Below the pieces are notes generated by a model. It ran no database searches. It saw only the letters and a list, made by a program, of their open reading frames with translations, and was not told the DNA's origin. Shown piece by piece: positions 45,194 through 54,643 of a DNA stretch of 64,000 nucleotides (its first letter is position 1; each line of letters begins with the position of its first letter). Both the position numbers and the translations under genes were made by a program. The stretch is from CBDDBU01 sp965226045 (lineage in GTDB: Bacteria; Pseudomonadota; Alphaproteobacteria; VGEJ01), in NCBI GenBank assembly GCA_965226045.1, contig CBDDBU010000028.1, positions 124,001 to 188,000 of the forward strand, given 5' to 3'.

Positions 45194-45650
45194 TCAGATC
45201 GCCTCGTTGTCGATCCGAAACAGAACAACGCCGCCGATTGTCCAATGACCCGAGGGCTGGCGCTCCATCTTGTATGCGGCCGTCACCGGAACGCCGTCGG
45301 GACCGACCAGTCGGAGTTTTTGCACCATGGCGCCGTCAATCATCGCCAATTACATGAAGGTGACCTGCCGTGGCCTGCATACGGCCACATAGTCGCGCCT
45401 CACCATCTCCATAAAGCGCCCGGGCGTCCCGAACATGTCCTGTATCGTGGGGATGCGTGGGAAAACGCCGCGGCGCCGTCATCGCGACGAAATGCCGCCA
45501 GTTGATCGGAGATCACCGACTGGATCGTCGCCCGATCGTCCGGGCCCACCGCCGCCTCGTCGGCGATCCGCTGAGCTGCGCCACGCCAACGGCGAAAACG
45601 CACAGCGCGCTCAATCTCTTGGCGCGACGGTACAGGTCCTTGCATGACAT
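45194..45650 (-). pseudogene. DUF4864-family protein, frameshifted
   Basis: The minus strand starts with a signal-like peptide (MSCKDLYRRAKRLSALCVFA) at 45650. After a frame change it reads ATIQSVISDQLAAFRRDDGA, and after another at a CCCC run it reads IQDMFGTPGRFMEMVRRDYV and CRPRQVTFM, then a stop. Downstream it keeps QKLRLVGPDGVPVTAAYKME and RQPSGHWTIGGVVLFRIDN. These are the DUF4864 motifs in order. At least two shifts and one stop make it dead. It lies just upstream of, and divergent from, the soxBDAG operon. Confidence 0.8.
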
Positions 45651-45752
45651 GTCGTATCCTCCTGCGTCGACGACAACACATCGCCCGACTTGACCGGGTC
45701 GGGGTCCGGTCCTATGCAGGGCTGGCCTCTGGGCGGCTGGCCTTGGGCGGCT

Positions 45753-45764
45753 GGGGGGGGGGGG
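45753..45764 (+). repeat. Twelve-G homopolymer in the sox operon leader
   Basis: An uninterrupted run of 12 G lies 22 bases before the GTG start of soxB and just before its ribosome binding site (gggaggg). It is within a G-rich stretch with repeated ggcggctgg and ggcctctggg. Such tracts slip during replication and can vary expression, and they are also hard to sequence. Confidence 0.85.
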
Positions 45765-45786
45765 CCTCTGGGGAGGGAGTTTCGAC

Positions 45787-47028
45787 GTGCCGTTCGGACT
45801 GCTCAAATACGGTCTCTCGCGGACCTACCCGTCACGGCGCGACATCCCACCGCCGTGCGACCTCAAGGATTCCTACGACGTCGTCATCATCGGCGGCGGC
45901 GGTCATGGGCTCGCGACCGCCTATTATCTCGCCAAGGAGCATGGCATCAGCGACATCGCGGTGCTCGACCGGGGCTACCTCGGCGGCGGCAATACCGGCC
46001 GCAACACCGCCATCATCCGCTCCAATTACCTCACTGCGGACGGGGTTGGTTTCTATGACGAATCCGTGCGCCTCTATCGGGGCCTTAGCAACGAGTTCGA
46101 TTTCAACATCCTTTACTCCGAACGGGGGCATTTGACCCTCGCCCACACCGATGCGTCGGTGCGGACGATGCGCTGGCGCGCCGAGGTGAACAAACATCTC
46201 GGGGTTGATTCCGAGCTGGTCTTTCCCGACGAGATCGCGCGGCTGTGCCCAAGCCTCAATCTTACCGCCGATGTCCGCTATCCCATCCTCGGCGCGCTGC
46301 ACCATGCGCCGGGCGCCATCGCCCGCCACGACGCCGTCGCCTGGGGCTACGCCGCCGGCGCCGCTCGCCGTGGCGTCGAGCTGCATCAGGAAACCGAGGT
46401 CACCGGGATCGAAACTTCGAACAATCGGGTGCAGGCGGTAGCCACCAGTCGCGGCCGCATCGCTTGCGGGCGTGTGGTCCAGGCGGTGGCCGGGTCGAGT
46501 TCGCTGCTGGCCGCCATGGCCGGCTTTCGACTGCCGATTCGGACGATCCCGCTGCAGGCCTGCGTCTCCCAACCGCTCAAGCCGTTCCTCGACCCGATCA
46601 TCGTCTCCGGCAGTCTGCACGTATATATCTCCCAGACTGATCGCGGCGAGCTGGTCATGGGCGGGTCGACCGATCCCTACCCCTTGTACTCGACCCGCTC
46701 GAGCCTCGAGTTCATGGAAGGCCTGATGGCGCACGTCTTGGAGTTGTTCCCTTTTCTTGGCGAGATCAAGGTCGCGCGGCAGTGGGCGGGGATGGCCGAC
46801 ATGACGCCGGACTTCGCGCCGATCATGGGGCTCACCCCGGTCGAGAACTACTACGTCGATTCCGGGTGGGGCACGTGGGGGTTCAAGGCGACGCCGGTGT
46901 GCGGGGTGCGGATGGCGGAACTGATCGCGACCGGCGAGGTGCCCGCGATATTGCGGCCGTTCCGCCTGGATCGCTTCTCCAACTTCGATCTGGTGGGCGA
47001 AAAGGGCGCCGCCTCGGTCGGTCACTAG
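45787..47028 (+). CDS. soxB: Sarcosine oxidase / N-methylglutamate dehydrogenase beta-type subunit
   Basis: A 413-residue DAO-family flavoprotein. The FAD site is VVIIGGGGHGLATAYYLAKE (about residue 32), with RGYLGGGNTGRNTAIIRSNY after it. The His in GAIARHDAVAWGYA is where heterotetrameric sarcosine oxidases bind FMN covalently. The GTG start at 45787 follows gggagggag. It oxidises a secondary N-methyl amine (sarcosine, or N-methylglutamate in methylamine users) together with SoxA, SoxD and SoxG. First gene of soxBDAG; the GlxBCD/GlnT-like cluster on the same strand 6 kb away favours the N-methylglutamate role, but sequence alone cannot decide. Confidence 0.92.
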   Translation: MPFGLLKYGLSRTYPSRRDIPPPCDLKDSYDVVIIGGGGHGLATAYYLAKEHGISDIAVLDRGYLGGGNTGRNTAIIRSNYLTADGVGFYDESVRLYRGLSNEFDFNILYSERGHLTLAHTDASVRTMRWRAEVNKHLGVDSELVFPDEIARLCPSLNLTADVRYPILGALHHAPGAIARHDAVAWGYAAGAARRGVELHQETEVTGIETSNNRVQAVATSRGRIACGRVVQAVAGSSSLLAAMAGFRLPIRTIPLQACVSQPLKPFLDPIIVSGSLHVYISQTDRGELVMGGSTDPYPLYSTRSSLEFMEGLMAHVLELFPFLGEIKVARQWAGMADMTPDFAPIMGLTPVENYYVDSGWGTWGFKATPVCGVRMAELIATGEVPAILRPFRLDRFSNFDLVGEKGAASVGH

Positions 47029-47042
47029 GACGGGGATCGGCG

Positions 47043-47324
47043 ATGAAGCTCTTGAACTGCCCGCTCAATGGCCCGCGCAACATCTCCGAGTTCGCCTGCG
47101 GCGGCGAAGTCGTGGCCGAGCCTGATTCGCGGAGATGCAGCGATCGGGAGTGGGCGGATTTCGTATTCACCGAGAACAATACGGCCGGGGTGGTGCGGGA
47201 ATGGTGGCTGCACACCGCGACCGCCTATTGGTTCATCGCCGAGCGCGACACAACGACCGATGAGATTCTCCGCACCTATCCGGCGCCCGAGTTGTTCCGC
47301 AAGCGGCTGGACGTCGCTGAATAA
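47043..47324 (+). CDS. soxD: Sarcosine oxidase delta-type subunit lacking zinc ligands
   Basis: A 93-residue small subunit (MKLLNCPLNGPRNISEFACG ... EWADFVFTENNTAG, WWLHTATAYWFIAERDTTTD). In the structurally known heterotetrameric sarcosine oxidases a zinc is held by two N-terminal Cys (CxxC) and a later His and Cys. Here the motif is CPLNG, so the second Cys is Asn, and the position after LHTAT is Ala rather than Cys. It thus belongs to a zinc-less branch of the family. It is 14 bases after soxB and two before soxA. Confidence 0.88.
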   Translation: MKLLNCPLNGPRNISEFACGGEVVAEPDSRRCSDREWADFVFTENNTAGVVREWWLHTATAYWFIAERDTTTDEILRTYPAPELFRKRLDVAE

Positions 47325-47326
47325 CA

Positions 47327-50239
47327 ATGGCTGGCATCAACCGCCTACCGGCGCCCGCCGGCCTGCTGATCGACCGGTTACGGCCCCTTCGCTTCACGTT
47401 CGAGGACCGTCGCTACGAAGCCTTCCAGGGTGACTCGATCGCGAGCGCGCTGTGCGCCCACGACCGATGGGTGCTGTCGCGCTCGTTCAAATACCACCGG
47501 CCGCGCGGCGTGCTGACGATGGCGGGCCAGGACGCCAACACGTTGGTGCAGCTCGACGGCGAACCCAATGTGCTCGCCGACCGCGAACCGCTGCGCGACG
47601 GATTGCGTGCGCGCGGCCAGAACTATGGCGGCAGCCTCGATCACGACCGGCGGGCGTGGCTCGGGCGCGCCGGTGCCTTTCTGCCGGTCGGCTTCTATTA
47701 CAAAGCCTTCTACAAGCCGCGCGGCGCCTGGCGCCGGTGGGAACGGATCATCCGCGACTACGGCGGTCTCGGCGAGGTCTCGCTGGAGACGCCGTGCGGT
47801 TATTACGACAAGGCTTACGCGTTCTGCGACGTCGTCGTGGTGGGCGGGGGCCCCGCAGGGATGCGTGCGGCGCTTCAAGCGGCGAGCCAAGGGTCGGAGG
47901 TCATATTGATCGACGAGAACCCAGTGCTCGGGGGGGCGCTTGCGTATGCTCGTTTCGATGGGGGAGGGGCGGAGGGCGAGGCGCTTCGGCGGCGTCTCGT
48001 CGCCGAGATTGACGCCGCGCCAAACGTCGAGGTGCTGACCGATGCGGTCGCCAATGGGCTCTATGCCGATAACTGGCTCGCCGTCCTTCGTGGCAACCGC
48101 CTCGTCAAATTGCGCGCCAGATCCGTCGTCATCGCGAGCGGCGCCATGGAGCAGCCGGCGGTGTTTCGCAACAATGATCTGCCCGGTGTCATGCTGGGCA
48201 GTGCCGCGCAGCGGTTGATCCGGCTCTATGGCGTGCGGCCCGGCCGTCGCGCCGTGATTCTCGCGGCCAACGATGCCGGCTATGGGGTGGCGCTAGATCT
48301 GCTGGATGCCGGCGCCGAGGTCGGCGCGGTGATCGATCCGCGCGCGATCGCTAGCGGCCCGCTCGCCGCCGCCGTCGTTGCCCGTGAGGTGCCGGTCTTG
48401 ACCGGGCGCATTGTCGCCGAGGCGGTGGCTGGACCGGGCAATGCCCACGTGGCCGGGATTCATGTGGCGGCTATCGACGAACACGGCGCCATGGCCGATG
48501 TCGTCGCGCGGATCGATTGCGACCTGCTGTGCGTGAGTACGGGCTATGTGCCAGCCGCGCAGCTCCTCAGCCATGCCGGCGCTCGGGTCGCCTACGATCA
48601 TGGCCTCGCCACCTTCGCCGTGACGGCGATTCCGCCGGGCGTCCACGCGGCCGGCTCGGTACTCGGCCGTCACCGGTTGGACTCGGTCGAAGCGGATGGC
48701 TTGCGGGCGGGCTGGGCGGCGGCGGCCGGGGCTGGGTTCAACGCCGGGACGGCGCCACCACCGGCGGCTCCGCCCGAGACCGAGGGCCATAACCACCGCT
48801 GGCCGATCTTTCCGCACCCCCGGGGCAAGGATTTTGTCGACTTCGATGAGGATATCGAGGTCCACGACCTGCGCGACGCCGCCGCTGATGGCTACGCGCA
48901 CCTTGAACTCATGAAGCGGTACTCCACCCTGGGCATGGGGCCATCCCAGGGGCGGCACTCCGCCTTGCCTGGCGTGCTGCTTGCCGCCGAGGCGACGGGT
49001 CGTGAGGCCTCGGCGCTCGGGCGCACCACCGTCCGGCCGCCGTACACCGCCGTGAAGTTCGCGACCCTCGCCGGCAGAGGCTTCGAGCCGGTGCGCCACA
49101 CGCCCATGCACCATCGCCATGTCGAGGCGGGCGCGACGATGATGCCGGCCGGACTGTGGCTGCGGCCCGCCCACTATGGTCAGGAGGGCGACGCGGCGGC
49201 GAGCATCCGCGCCGAGGCGCTCCACGTCCGCCGTCAGGTCGGCCTCATCGACGTCTCCACCCTAGGGGGGCTCGAAATTCGCGGGCCGGACGCGGCCCAG
49301 TTCCTCAACCGGATGTATACGTTTTCGTACGTCAAACAGCAGGTGGGGCGCTCGCGCTATGTGCTGATGACCGACAAATCGGGCGTGATCGTCGATGACG
49401 GCGTTGCGTGCCGGCTGGCGGAAGAGCATTTCTACGTTACGGCGACCACGTCCGGTGTCCAGGCGGTCTATCAGGAAATGCTCTGGTACAACGCGCAGTG
49501 GCGGCTTGCCGTCGATGTCACCAATGTCACGGCCGCCTGGTGCGGGCTCAACGTCGCGGGCCCGCTGTCGCGCGAGGTGCTCGCGCCGCTCACTGATGTG
49601 GACCTGTCGGCCGATGCGTTTCCCTATATGGGGGTCCGCGAGGGCGCCGTGGCGGGCGCGCCGGCGCGGCTGCTGCGAGTCGGCTTTGTCGGCGAGCTTG
49701 GCTATGAGATTCACGTCCCCGCGAGCCACGGCGAGGCCGTGTGGGATGCCCTGATGGCGGCCGGCGAGCGACATGACATACGGCTATTCGGGGTCGAGGC
49801 GCAGCGACTGTTGCGCCTCGAGAAAGGCCATATCATCATCGGGCAAGACACCGACGGCCTGACCCATCCTCACGAGGCTGATATGGCCTGGGCCATTTCC
49901 CGAAAGAAGCCGTACTTCATCGGTGCGCGCTCGATCCAAATCCAAAACGAACGCGGCATCACACGTAAGCTCGTCGGCTTCACGATGCCGGGCGGCGCCG
50001 GTGCGCCGGTGCCCGAGGAGTGTCGCCTGGTGGTGCGCGATGACGCCATCGTCGGGCGGGTGACCTCGGCGGCCCTGTCGCCGTCTTTGGAGACGGTGAT
50101 CGGGCTGGCCTACGTGGCGCCTGACCAAGCCGTGGCCGACGGCGCCTTCACGATCAAGCTCGACGGCGGACGACTAGTACCCGCCAGGGTCGCGGCGTTG
50201 CCGTTCTACGATCCCGATGGCGCGCGCCAGGCGCTGTAG
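47327..50239 (+). CDS. soxA: Sarcosine oxidase / N-methylglutamate dehydrogenase alpha-type subunit
   Basis: A 970-residue large subunit of normal length. In order: a Fer2_4-like N-terminal domain (residues about 15-100, FTFEDRRYEAFQGDSIASAL, SFKYHRPRGV), a dinucleotide-binding domain (CDVVVVGGGPAGMRAALQA, about 167), and a C-terminal GcvT-like folate-binding region (about 590-965, IDVSTLGGLEIRGPDAAQFL, GELGYEIHVPASHGEAVWD). The GcvT part accepts the methyl carbon as 5,10-methylene-THF. Third gene of soxBDAG. Confidence 0.94.
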   Translation: MAGINRLPAPAGLLIDRLRPLRFTFEDRRYEAFQGDSIASALCAHDRWVLSRSFKYHRPRGVLTMAGQDANTLVQLDGEPNVLADREPLRDGLRARGQNYGGSLDHDRRAWLGRAGAFLPVGFYYKAFYKPRGAWRRWERIIRDYGGLGEVSLETPCGYYDKAYAFCDVVVVGGGPAGMRAALQAASQGSEVILIDENPVLGGALAYARFDGGGAEGEALRRRLVAEIDAAPNVEVLTDAVANGLYADNWLAVLRGNRLVKLRARSVVIASGAMEQPAVFRNNDLPGVMLGSAAQRLIRLYGVRPGRRAVILAANDAGYGVALDLLDAGAEVGAVIDPRAIASGPLAAAVVAREVPVLTGRIVAEAVAGPGNAHVAGIHVAAIDEHGAMADVVARIDCDLLCVSTGYVPAAQLLSHAGARVAYDHGLATFAVTAIPPGVHAAGSVLGRHRLDSVEADGLRAGWAAAAGAGFNAGTAPPPAAPPETEGHNHRWPIFPHPRGKDFVDFDEDIEVHDLRDAAADGYAHLELMKRYSTLGMGPSQGRHSALPGVLLAAEATGREASALGRTTVRPPYTAVKFATLAGRGFEPVRHTPMHHRHVEAGATMMPAGLWLRPAHYGQEGDAAASIRAEALHVRRQVGLIDVSTLGGLEIRGPDAAQFLNRMYTFSYVKQQVGRSRYVLMTDKSGVIVDDGVACRLAEEHFYVTATTSGVQAVYQEMLWYNAQWRLAVDVTNVTAAWCGLNVAGPLSREVLAPLTDVDLSADAFPYMGVREGAVAGAPARLLRVGFVGELGYEIHVPASHGEAVWDALMAAGERHDIRLFGVEAQRLLRLEKGHIIIGQDTDGLTHPHEADMAWAISRKKPYFIGARSIQIQNERGITRKLVGFTMPGGAGAPVPEECRLVVRDDAIVGRVTSAALSPSLETVIGLAYVAPDQAVADGAFTIKLDGGRLVPARVAALPFYDPDGARQAL

Positions 50240-50240
50240 G

Positions 50241-50948
50241 ATGGCGTCCGTCGATCCTGCCGCGCGGCCGCGCCGTAGTCCCCTCTACCGCGAGCTGGCC
50301 TCCGCTGGCGCCCGCTTCGCCGATATCGCCGACGCGGCCGTCGCCACGGGCTTCGGTGACGATCCGGCGACCGAGGCGCGGGGCGCGTACGAGCTTGGCT
50401 TATGCGACCTCACGCTGTCGCCTCGCGCCGGCTACAAGGGCTGGGCGGCGATCGAGTGGGCGCGCGGGCACGGCCTCGTCATTGGCGATGAGAACAATCG
50501 TGCTTACCCGCAGTCGGACGGCTGCCGGGTCGCGTGCCTCGCCGACAGCGAGATTCTGATCCTCGGCGATCTCGGCGCGCGGCCCACCACCATCGCCCGC
50601 CTGGCGGCCGCCGAACCGATCGCCGGCGCCTATCCCGTACCCCGTGCGGACACCAACTGTCGGTTCGCGATCTGTGGCGTCCAGGCGGCGAGCATGCTCG
50701 CCAAGCTGTGCGGCGTTGACCTGCGCCCCCATCGCTTCGTCCACGGCGACATCGCCCAGACCTCGGTGGCGCGGCTCAACGCGATTATTATCCGGGCCGA
50801 CCGCGGCGAGGTTCTGGCGTTCGATCTCCTCACTGATTTCGCCTCGGCCAGCTATATGTGGGGTTGCGTGGTGGACGCGATGGCCGAGTTCGACGGCCGC
50901 CTGATCGGCGCCACCGCGCTCGGCGCCCTGGGGACCACCGCAGCCTGA
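50241..50948 (+). CDS. soxG: Sarcosine oxidase gamma-type subunit
   Basis: A 235-residue subunit of the heterotetrameric amine dehydrogenase (start at 50241, one base after the soxA stop). Visible family motifs are CGVQAASMLAKLCGVDLRPH, GDIAQTSVARLNAIIIR and SYMWGCVVDAMAEF. It is somewhat longer than usual at the N-terminus. It ends the operon; about 100 bases later begins IS-scar DNA. Confidence 0.9.
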   Translation: MASVDPAARPRRSPLYRELASAGARFADIADAAVATGFGDDPATEARGAYELGLCDLTLSPRAGYKGWAAIEWARGHGLVIGDENNRAYPQSDGCRVACLADSEILILGDLGARPTTIARLAAAEPIAGAYPVPRADTNCRFAICGVQAASMLAKLCGVDLRPHRFVHGDIAQTSVARLNAIIIRADRGEVLAFDLLTDFASASYMWGCVVDAMAEFDGRLIGATALGALGTTAA

Positions 50949-51057
50949 TCGTAACAGCCCCACATCATCAGCGGCAGGGCTGGTTCACCGGACGCTCACC
51001 GAGAAGCGCGAATCGTAACTGATTGATTCGAAGTGAGTTTGGTCTTGTTCCGCGCCA

Positions 51058-51430
51058 CTATTTGTCCTTATTTTTCTCATCGCAAATTTTCGGTTCCCAC
51101 AATTCGATTTTGTTTCCGTCGGGATCGAGAACCCAAGCGAATATGCCGTTTTCATGAGCTTCCGGCCCTTGAAACAAATAGGTTCCTGCTCCCTTCATCT
51201 GCCGTATCATCCCCTTCATGATCAACTCTGTAGTTGATCATGAAGTCAGCTGAGCTTGGACTAAACCATTCACTTTCCTTTTTAGCGATACACCAATGTC
51301 TAAAGCCATCGTCTTCGGCGGTGTCTTCTTCCCACTTCAGCTCTACCGCGCCGGAATCTTCGAAATTGACACCTAGACTTTTCTCATACCAAGACGCGAG
51401 GGCTTTTGCATCCTTGCGCGCCTTAAAGGA
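51058..51430 (-). pseudogene. VOC-family (glyoxalase-like) protein, 5'-truncated and frameshifted
   Basis: The minus strand reads SFKARKDAKALASWYEKSLG, VNFEDSGAVELKWEEDTAED, HWCIAKKESEWFSPSS, then after a shift MKGMIRQMKGAGTYLFQGPE and IFAWVLDPDGNKIELWEP to a stop at 51058. This is a VOC/glyoxalase-fold protein. Its first codons are cut off by the IS256 end at 51431. It is clearly AT-richer than its neighbours, so it was probably acquired from elsewhere before decaying. Confidence 0.75.
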
Positions 51431-52213
51431 GATGTCCCGGTCGATGTTGAAAAGTTGAGGTAGGTGTCGCTCTCCTGGAGCCGTTAGGCTCCGGGTGCTG
51501 CAAACCCAAGAGGGAGAACGACACCATGGGAAAGAATATCCGTAGTTCCAGTAGCCCGAAAGCCCTTGCCACCTCGTTTCCTATGCCGCCGCTGGCAGAC
51601 GCGATGGACGCAGTCCGTCTCAGCGTGGATCGGTTCTGTCTCCTGGCCGGGGTCGAGGCCTTGGCCGAGATGATGGAGGAGGACGCCACGACCGTGTGCG
51701 GGGCCCGACATCGTCGCCATGGGAACCGTCGGGGTTATCGCTGGGGCCATACGCAGAGCGAGATCGGCGCTACCACGGCGGCCGCGTGAAAGTGCAGCGG
51801 CCACGGGTTCGCGACCATGCTGGCAAGGAGGTGGGTTTGGAGAGCTGGCAGGTGCTGCGCGACGGCAACCTGTTGCTCGAGTGGGCGCTCAACCTGATGG
51901 TGCTGAACGTGCCGACCCGCAAGTACCACCGCGCGGTCCGTCTGCCCGAGGGCGACCTGGCGAAAGCGCGTGGCGACGGCACCTCGAAGTCGGCCGTTTC
52001 CCGGCGCTTTGTGGCGCTGTCGCGCAAGAAGATGAAGGCCTGGCTTGCCTCGGACCTCTCGGAGCTCGACCTGCTGGTCATCCAGATCGACGGTCTGCAT
52101 GTCGGCGACCATGTCTTGGTGGCGGCGATCGGCGTCGATGGCAACGGCGACAAGCATGTCCTGGCCGTGGTCGAGGGGGCGACGGAGAACACTGTCGTCG
52201 TCCAGGCCTTGCT
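51431..52213 (+). mobile_element. IS256-family insertion sequence, 3'-truncated copy
   Basis: It starts with the inverted repeat gatgtcccgg at 51431 and carries the leader and first half of the same transposase as 385-1680. After tccaggccttgct at 52213 the sequence switches to the IS21 end tgtcaatcgg. The other half of IS256 does not reappear after the IS21 (54759 onward), so the insertion was followed by a deletion or rearrangement. Confidence 0.85.
51526..52213 (+). pseudogene. IS256-family transposase, frameshifted N-terminal half
   Basis: It begins MGKNIRSSSSPKALATSFPM like the intact copy. At about 51770 two extra bases (gcgctaccac against gcgaccac) break the frame; the original frame resumes at YHGGRVKVQRPRVRDHAGKE and runs to VVVQALL, where the IS21 end cuts it. 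It lacks the second Asp and everything downstream. Confidence 0.88.
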
Positions 52214-52416
52214 TGTCAATCGGCGTTGAACATTGACCCCCTATCGGCGTGCAATGTTGACCCCTTTGGGGATGCACGGCGGAGGTCGTACAGGTAGTCC
52301 ATAGGAGGGGCCCGCGCGCGGGCCGACGCGCCCACCACGCGGCTGGCGGCGGACCGCGTGTGGGAGGTTCCTGTGGGCCCACCTGGGCGACCGGGCCGCA
52401 GGTGGATCGGTTGCCT

Positions 52417-53145
52417 TTAGGACCGATTCTTGAAGCGCCAGGAGTCGTTTCCGGTCTCGATGATCTCGCAGTGGTGCGTCAGACGATCGAGGAGCGCGGT
52501 GGTCATCTTGGCGTCGCCGAAGACGGACGGCCATTCGCCGAAGGTCAGGTTGGTGGTGACGATGATCGAGGTGCGCTCGTAGAGCCGGCTGACGAGGTGG
52601 AACAGCAGCTGGCCTCCGGTTTGGGCGAAGGGCAGGTAGCCGAGCTCGTCGAGGATGACGAGGTCGCGCCGGGCCAGCTGATCGGCGAGCCGGCCCTGGC
52701 GGCCGGCGCGGGCTTCGGCCTCGAGCCGGTTGACCAGGTCGACGACGTTGAAGAAGCGGCCCCGGGCGCCATCGCGGATGCAGGCCCGCGCGATGGCGAC
52801 GGCGAGATGGCTCTTGCCGGTGCCGGTGCCGCCGATCAGCACGGCGTTGCGCTGGTTGGCCAGGAAGCCGCCGACCGCCAACTCGCGGACCAGCGGCTCG
52901 TTGACCGGGGTGTCGGTGAAGTCGAAGTCGGCCAGCTCCTTGGCCAGCGGCAGCTTGGCGCCACTCATCTGGTACTTGATGGATCGCGCCTGCTTGTCGG
53001 CGATCTCGGCCTTCAACAGCTCGCCGATGATTCGCTGCATCGGATGCTGGCGCTTGAGGCCGTCGGCGAGCACCTCGTCGAACGCGTCGCGCATGCCGGC
53101 GAGCTTGAGTGCGGCCATCATCTCCAGGACCTCATGGCGCTCCAT
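52417..53145 (-). CDS. istB: IS21-family helper ATPase IstB
   Basis: A 242-residue AAA-type ATPase appearing identical to the IstB at 4504-5232 (Walker A GGTGTGKSH, Walker B LVILDELGYLPF). Its start overlaps the istA end by 14 bases. Because istA in this copy has an internal stop, coupled translation of istB may depend on the short downstream istA segment. Confidence 0.93.
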   Translation of the reverse strand: MERHEVLEMMAALKLAGMRDAFDEVLADGLKRQHPMQRIIGELLKAEIADKQARSIKYQMSGAKLPLAKELADFDFTDTPVNEPLVRELAVGGFLANQRNAVLIGGTGTGKSHLAVAIARACIRDGARGRFFNVVDLVNRLEAEARAGRQGRLADQLARRDLVILDELGYLPFAQTGGQLLFHLVSRLYERTSIIVTTNLTFGEWPSVFGDAKMTTALLDRLTHHCEIIETGNDSWRFKNRS

Positions 53146-54643
53146 GGCCGACCCCCCTCAAGCGGTCGTAGCGGGTGCAATCGGCCACCGGCTCAAAGCG
53201 AAGACGCAGGTTCGCGGGCGTCGGGATCGGCGCCGTCTCGGACGGCTGGCGCCGACGATTGAGGATGTTGAGCACGACGTCGGCGCTGCACACGCCGCCA
53301 GCGAGCGCCTCGGCACAGGCGGCCTCCACCGCCGCCAGCCCATCCGCCAGCACGGCGGTGAGGATCTCGACCATCTGCCTGTCGCCGTCGTCGTGGCCGG
53401 CGAGCCGGACGCGCACGCGACCCAGGGCGCCGGGCAGCGCCCAGTCCTTGAACGGCGCGCCGTTACGAAGCGCACCGGGCTTCCTCGCCAGCACGGGCAC
53501 CTAGTGCCACGGGTCATAGACGGTCTGGTCGCGGCCGAAGCGCCGGGCATGCTCGGCGACGATCTCGCCGTCCTGGCGGATGACGATGCGATCGGCGTAG
53601 GCATGGACCTCGACCGGACGGCCGACGGCGCGCGCCGCCACGCTGTACTTGTTGCTGTCGAAGCGCACCAGGCAGGTCTTCGACACCGACGCCGGGACCG
53701 CGTGGAAGCCGTCGAACGGCCCGCGATAGCCGACCAGGGACGGACGCTCGTCCTCGAACACCTGCCAGACAGTCCTGTCCTTGAACACCGGGTGGGGATG
53801 ACCCCGGGCGTAGGCGACGCACTGGTCCAAGAGCCAGGCGTTGAGCTCGTCGTAGGTCTTGAAGCGCAGCCGCGGGGTGAAGAACCGACCGCGGATGATC
53901 CCGACCTGGTTCTCGACCTGCCCCTTCTCCCATCCCGCTCCCGGCGTGCATGCTGTCGGTTCGACCAGGTAGTGGCCACACATCTGCACGAAGCGCCGGT
54001 TGAACGCGCGCTCCTTGCCGATGAGGACGGTCTGCACCGCCGTCTTCATGTTGTCGTAGATGCCTCGCCGGCAGGCACCCTGGAACAGCCGGAATGCCCG
54101 GTCGTGGGCGTCGAACACCATCTCCTGGCTCTCGCGCGGATAAGCGCGGACGAAGAACATTCGGCTGTGGCACAGCCGGACGTGCGCGACCTTGACCTTG
54201 GTCGTCACCCCCGCCAGCACCACGTACTCGTGGCTCCAGTCGAACTGATAGGCCTCGCCCGGCGAGAACACCAACGGCACATAGGTCTGCGCCGTCGATG
54301 CCGAACGGCGCCACCGCCACGCCTTGGCGTAGCGCCGCACCGCGTCGTAGCCGCCGCCATAGCCCAGACCCTCGAGGGCTTCGGAGATCCGTAGCAGCGT
54401 CAGCCGCTCCCGCTTCGACTTGGTCTCGTTGGCCTCCAGCATCCGCTCCAGCTCGGCCGTCCACGGCCCCAGCTTCGGCATCGGCTGGACCCGCCGGTCG
54501 TAGGTGAACGCCGTCGCCTGCGAACGGATCACCTTGCGCACCGTGTTGCGCGAGACCTTCACGTCCCGCACGATCTCCTTGATCGGCTTCCCCTTGACGA
54601 AATACTCCCGCCGGATCCGCGCTATCGTCTCCACGACCAACAT
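53132..54643 (-). pseudogene. istA: IS21-family transposase IstA interrupted by an in-frame TAG
   Basis: A 504-codon gene with one internal stop. Codons 1-380 contain the helix-turn-helix (IKEIVRDVKVSRNTVRKVIR) and the DDE core (QFDWSHEYVVLAG, IYDNMKTAVQ, EKGQVENQVG). After YDPWH a TAG (53501-53503) interrupts, and the same frame goes on VPVLARKPGALRNGAPFKDW to RYDRLRGVGHGAP, the normal IstA C-terminus. One substitution from a Tyr codon (TAC or TAT) would create this. The truncated 380-residue protein keeps the catalytic core but lacks the C-terminal domain. Confidence 0.85.

Noticed and set aside
45651..45786. Glycine-type riboswitch ahead of soxBDAG
   Set aside because: The leader is short and G-rich with a G12 tract; I could not fit a glycine aptamer core to it.
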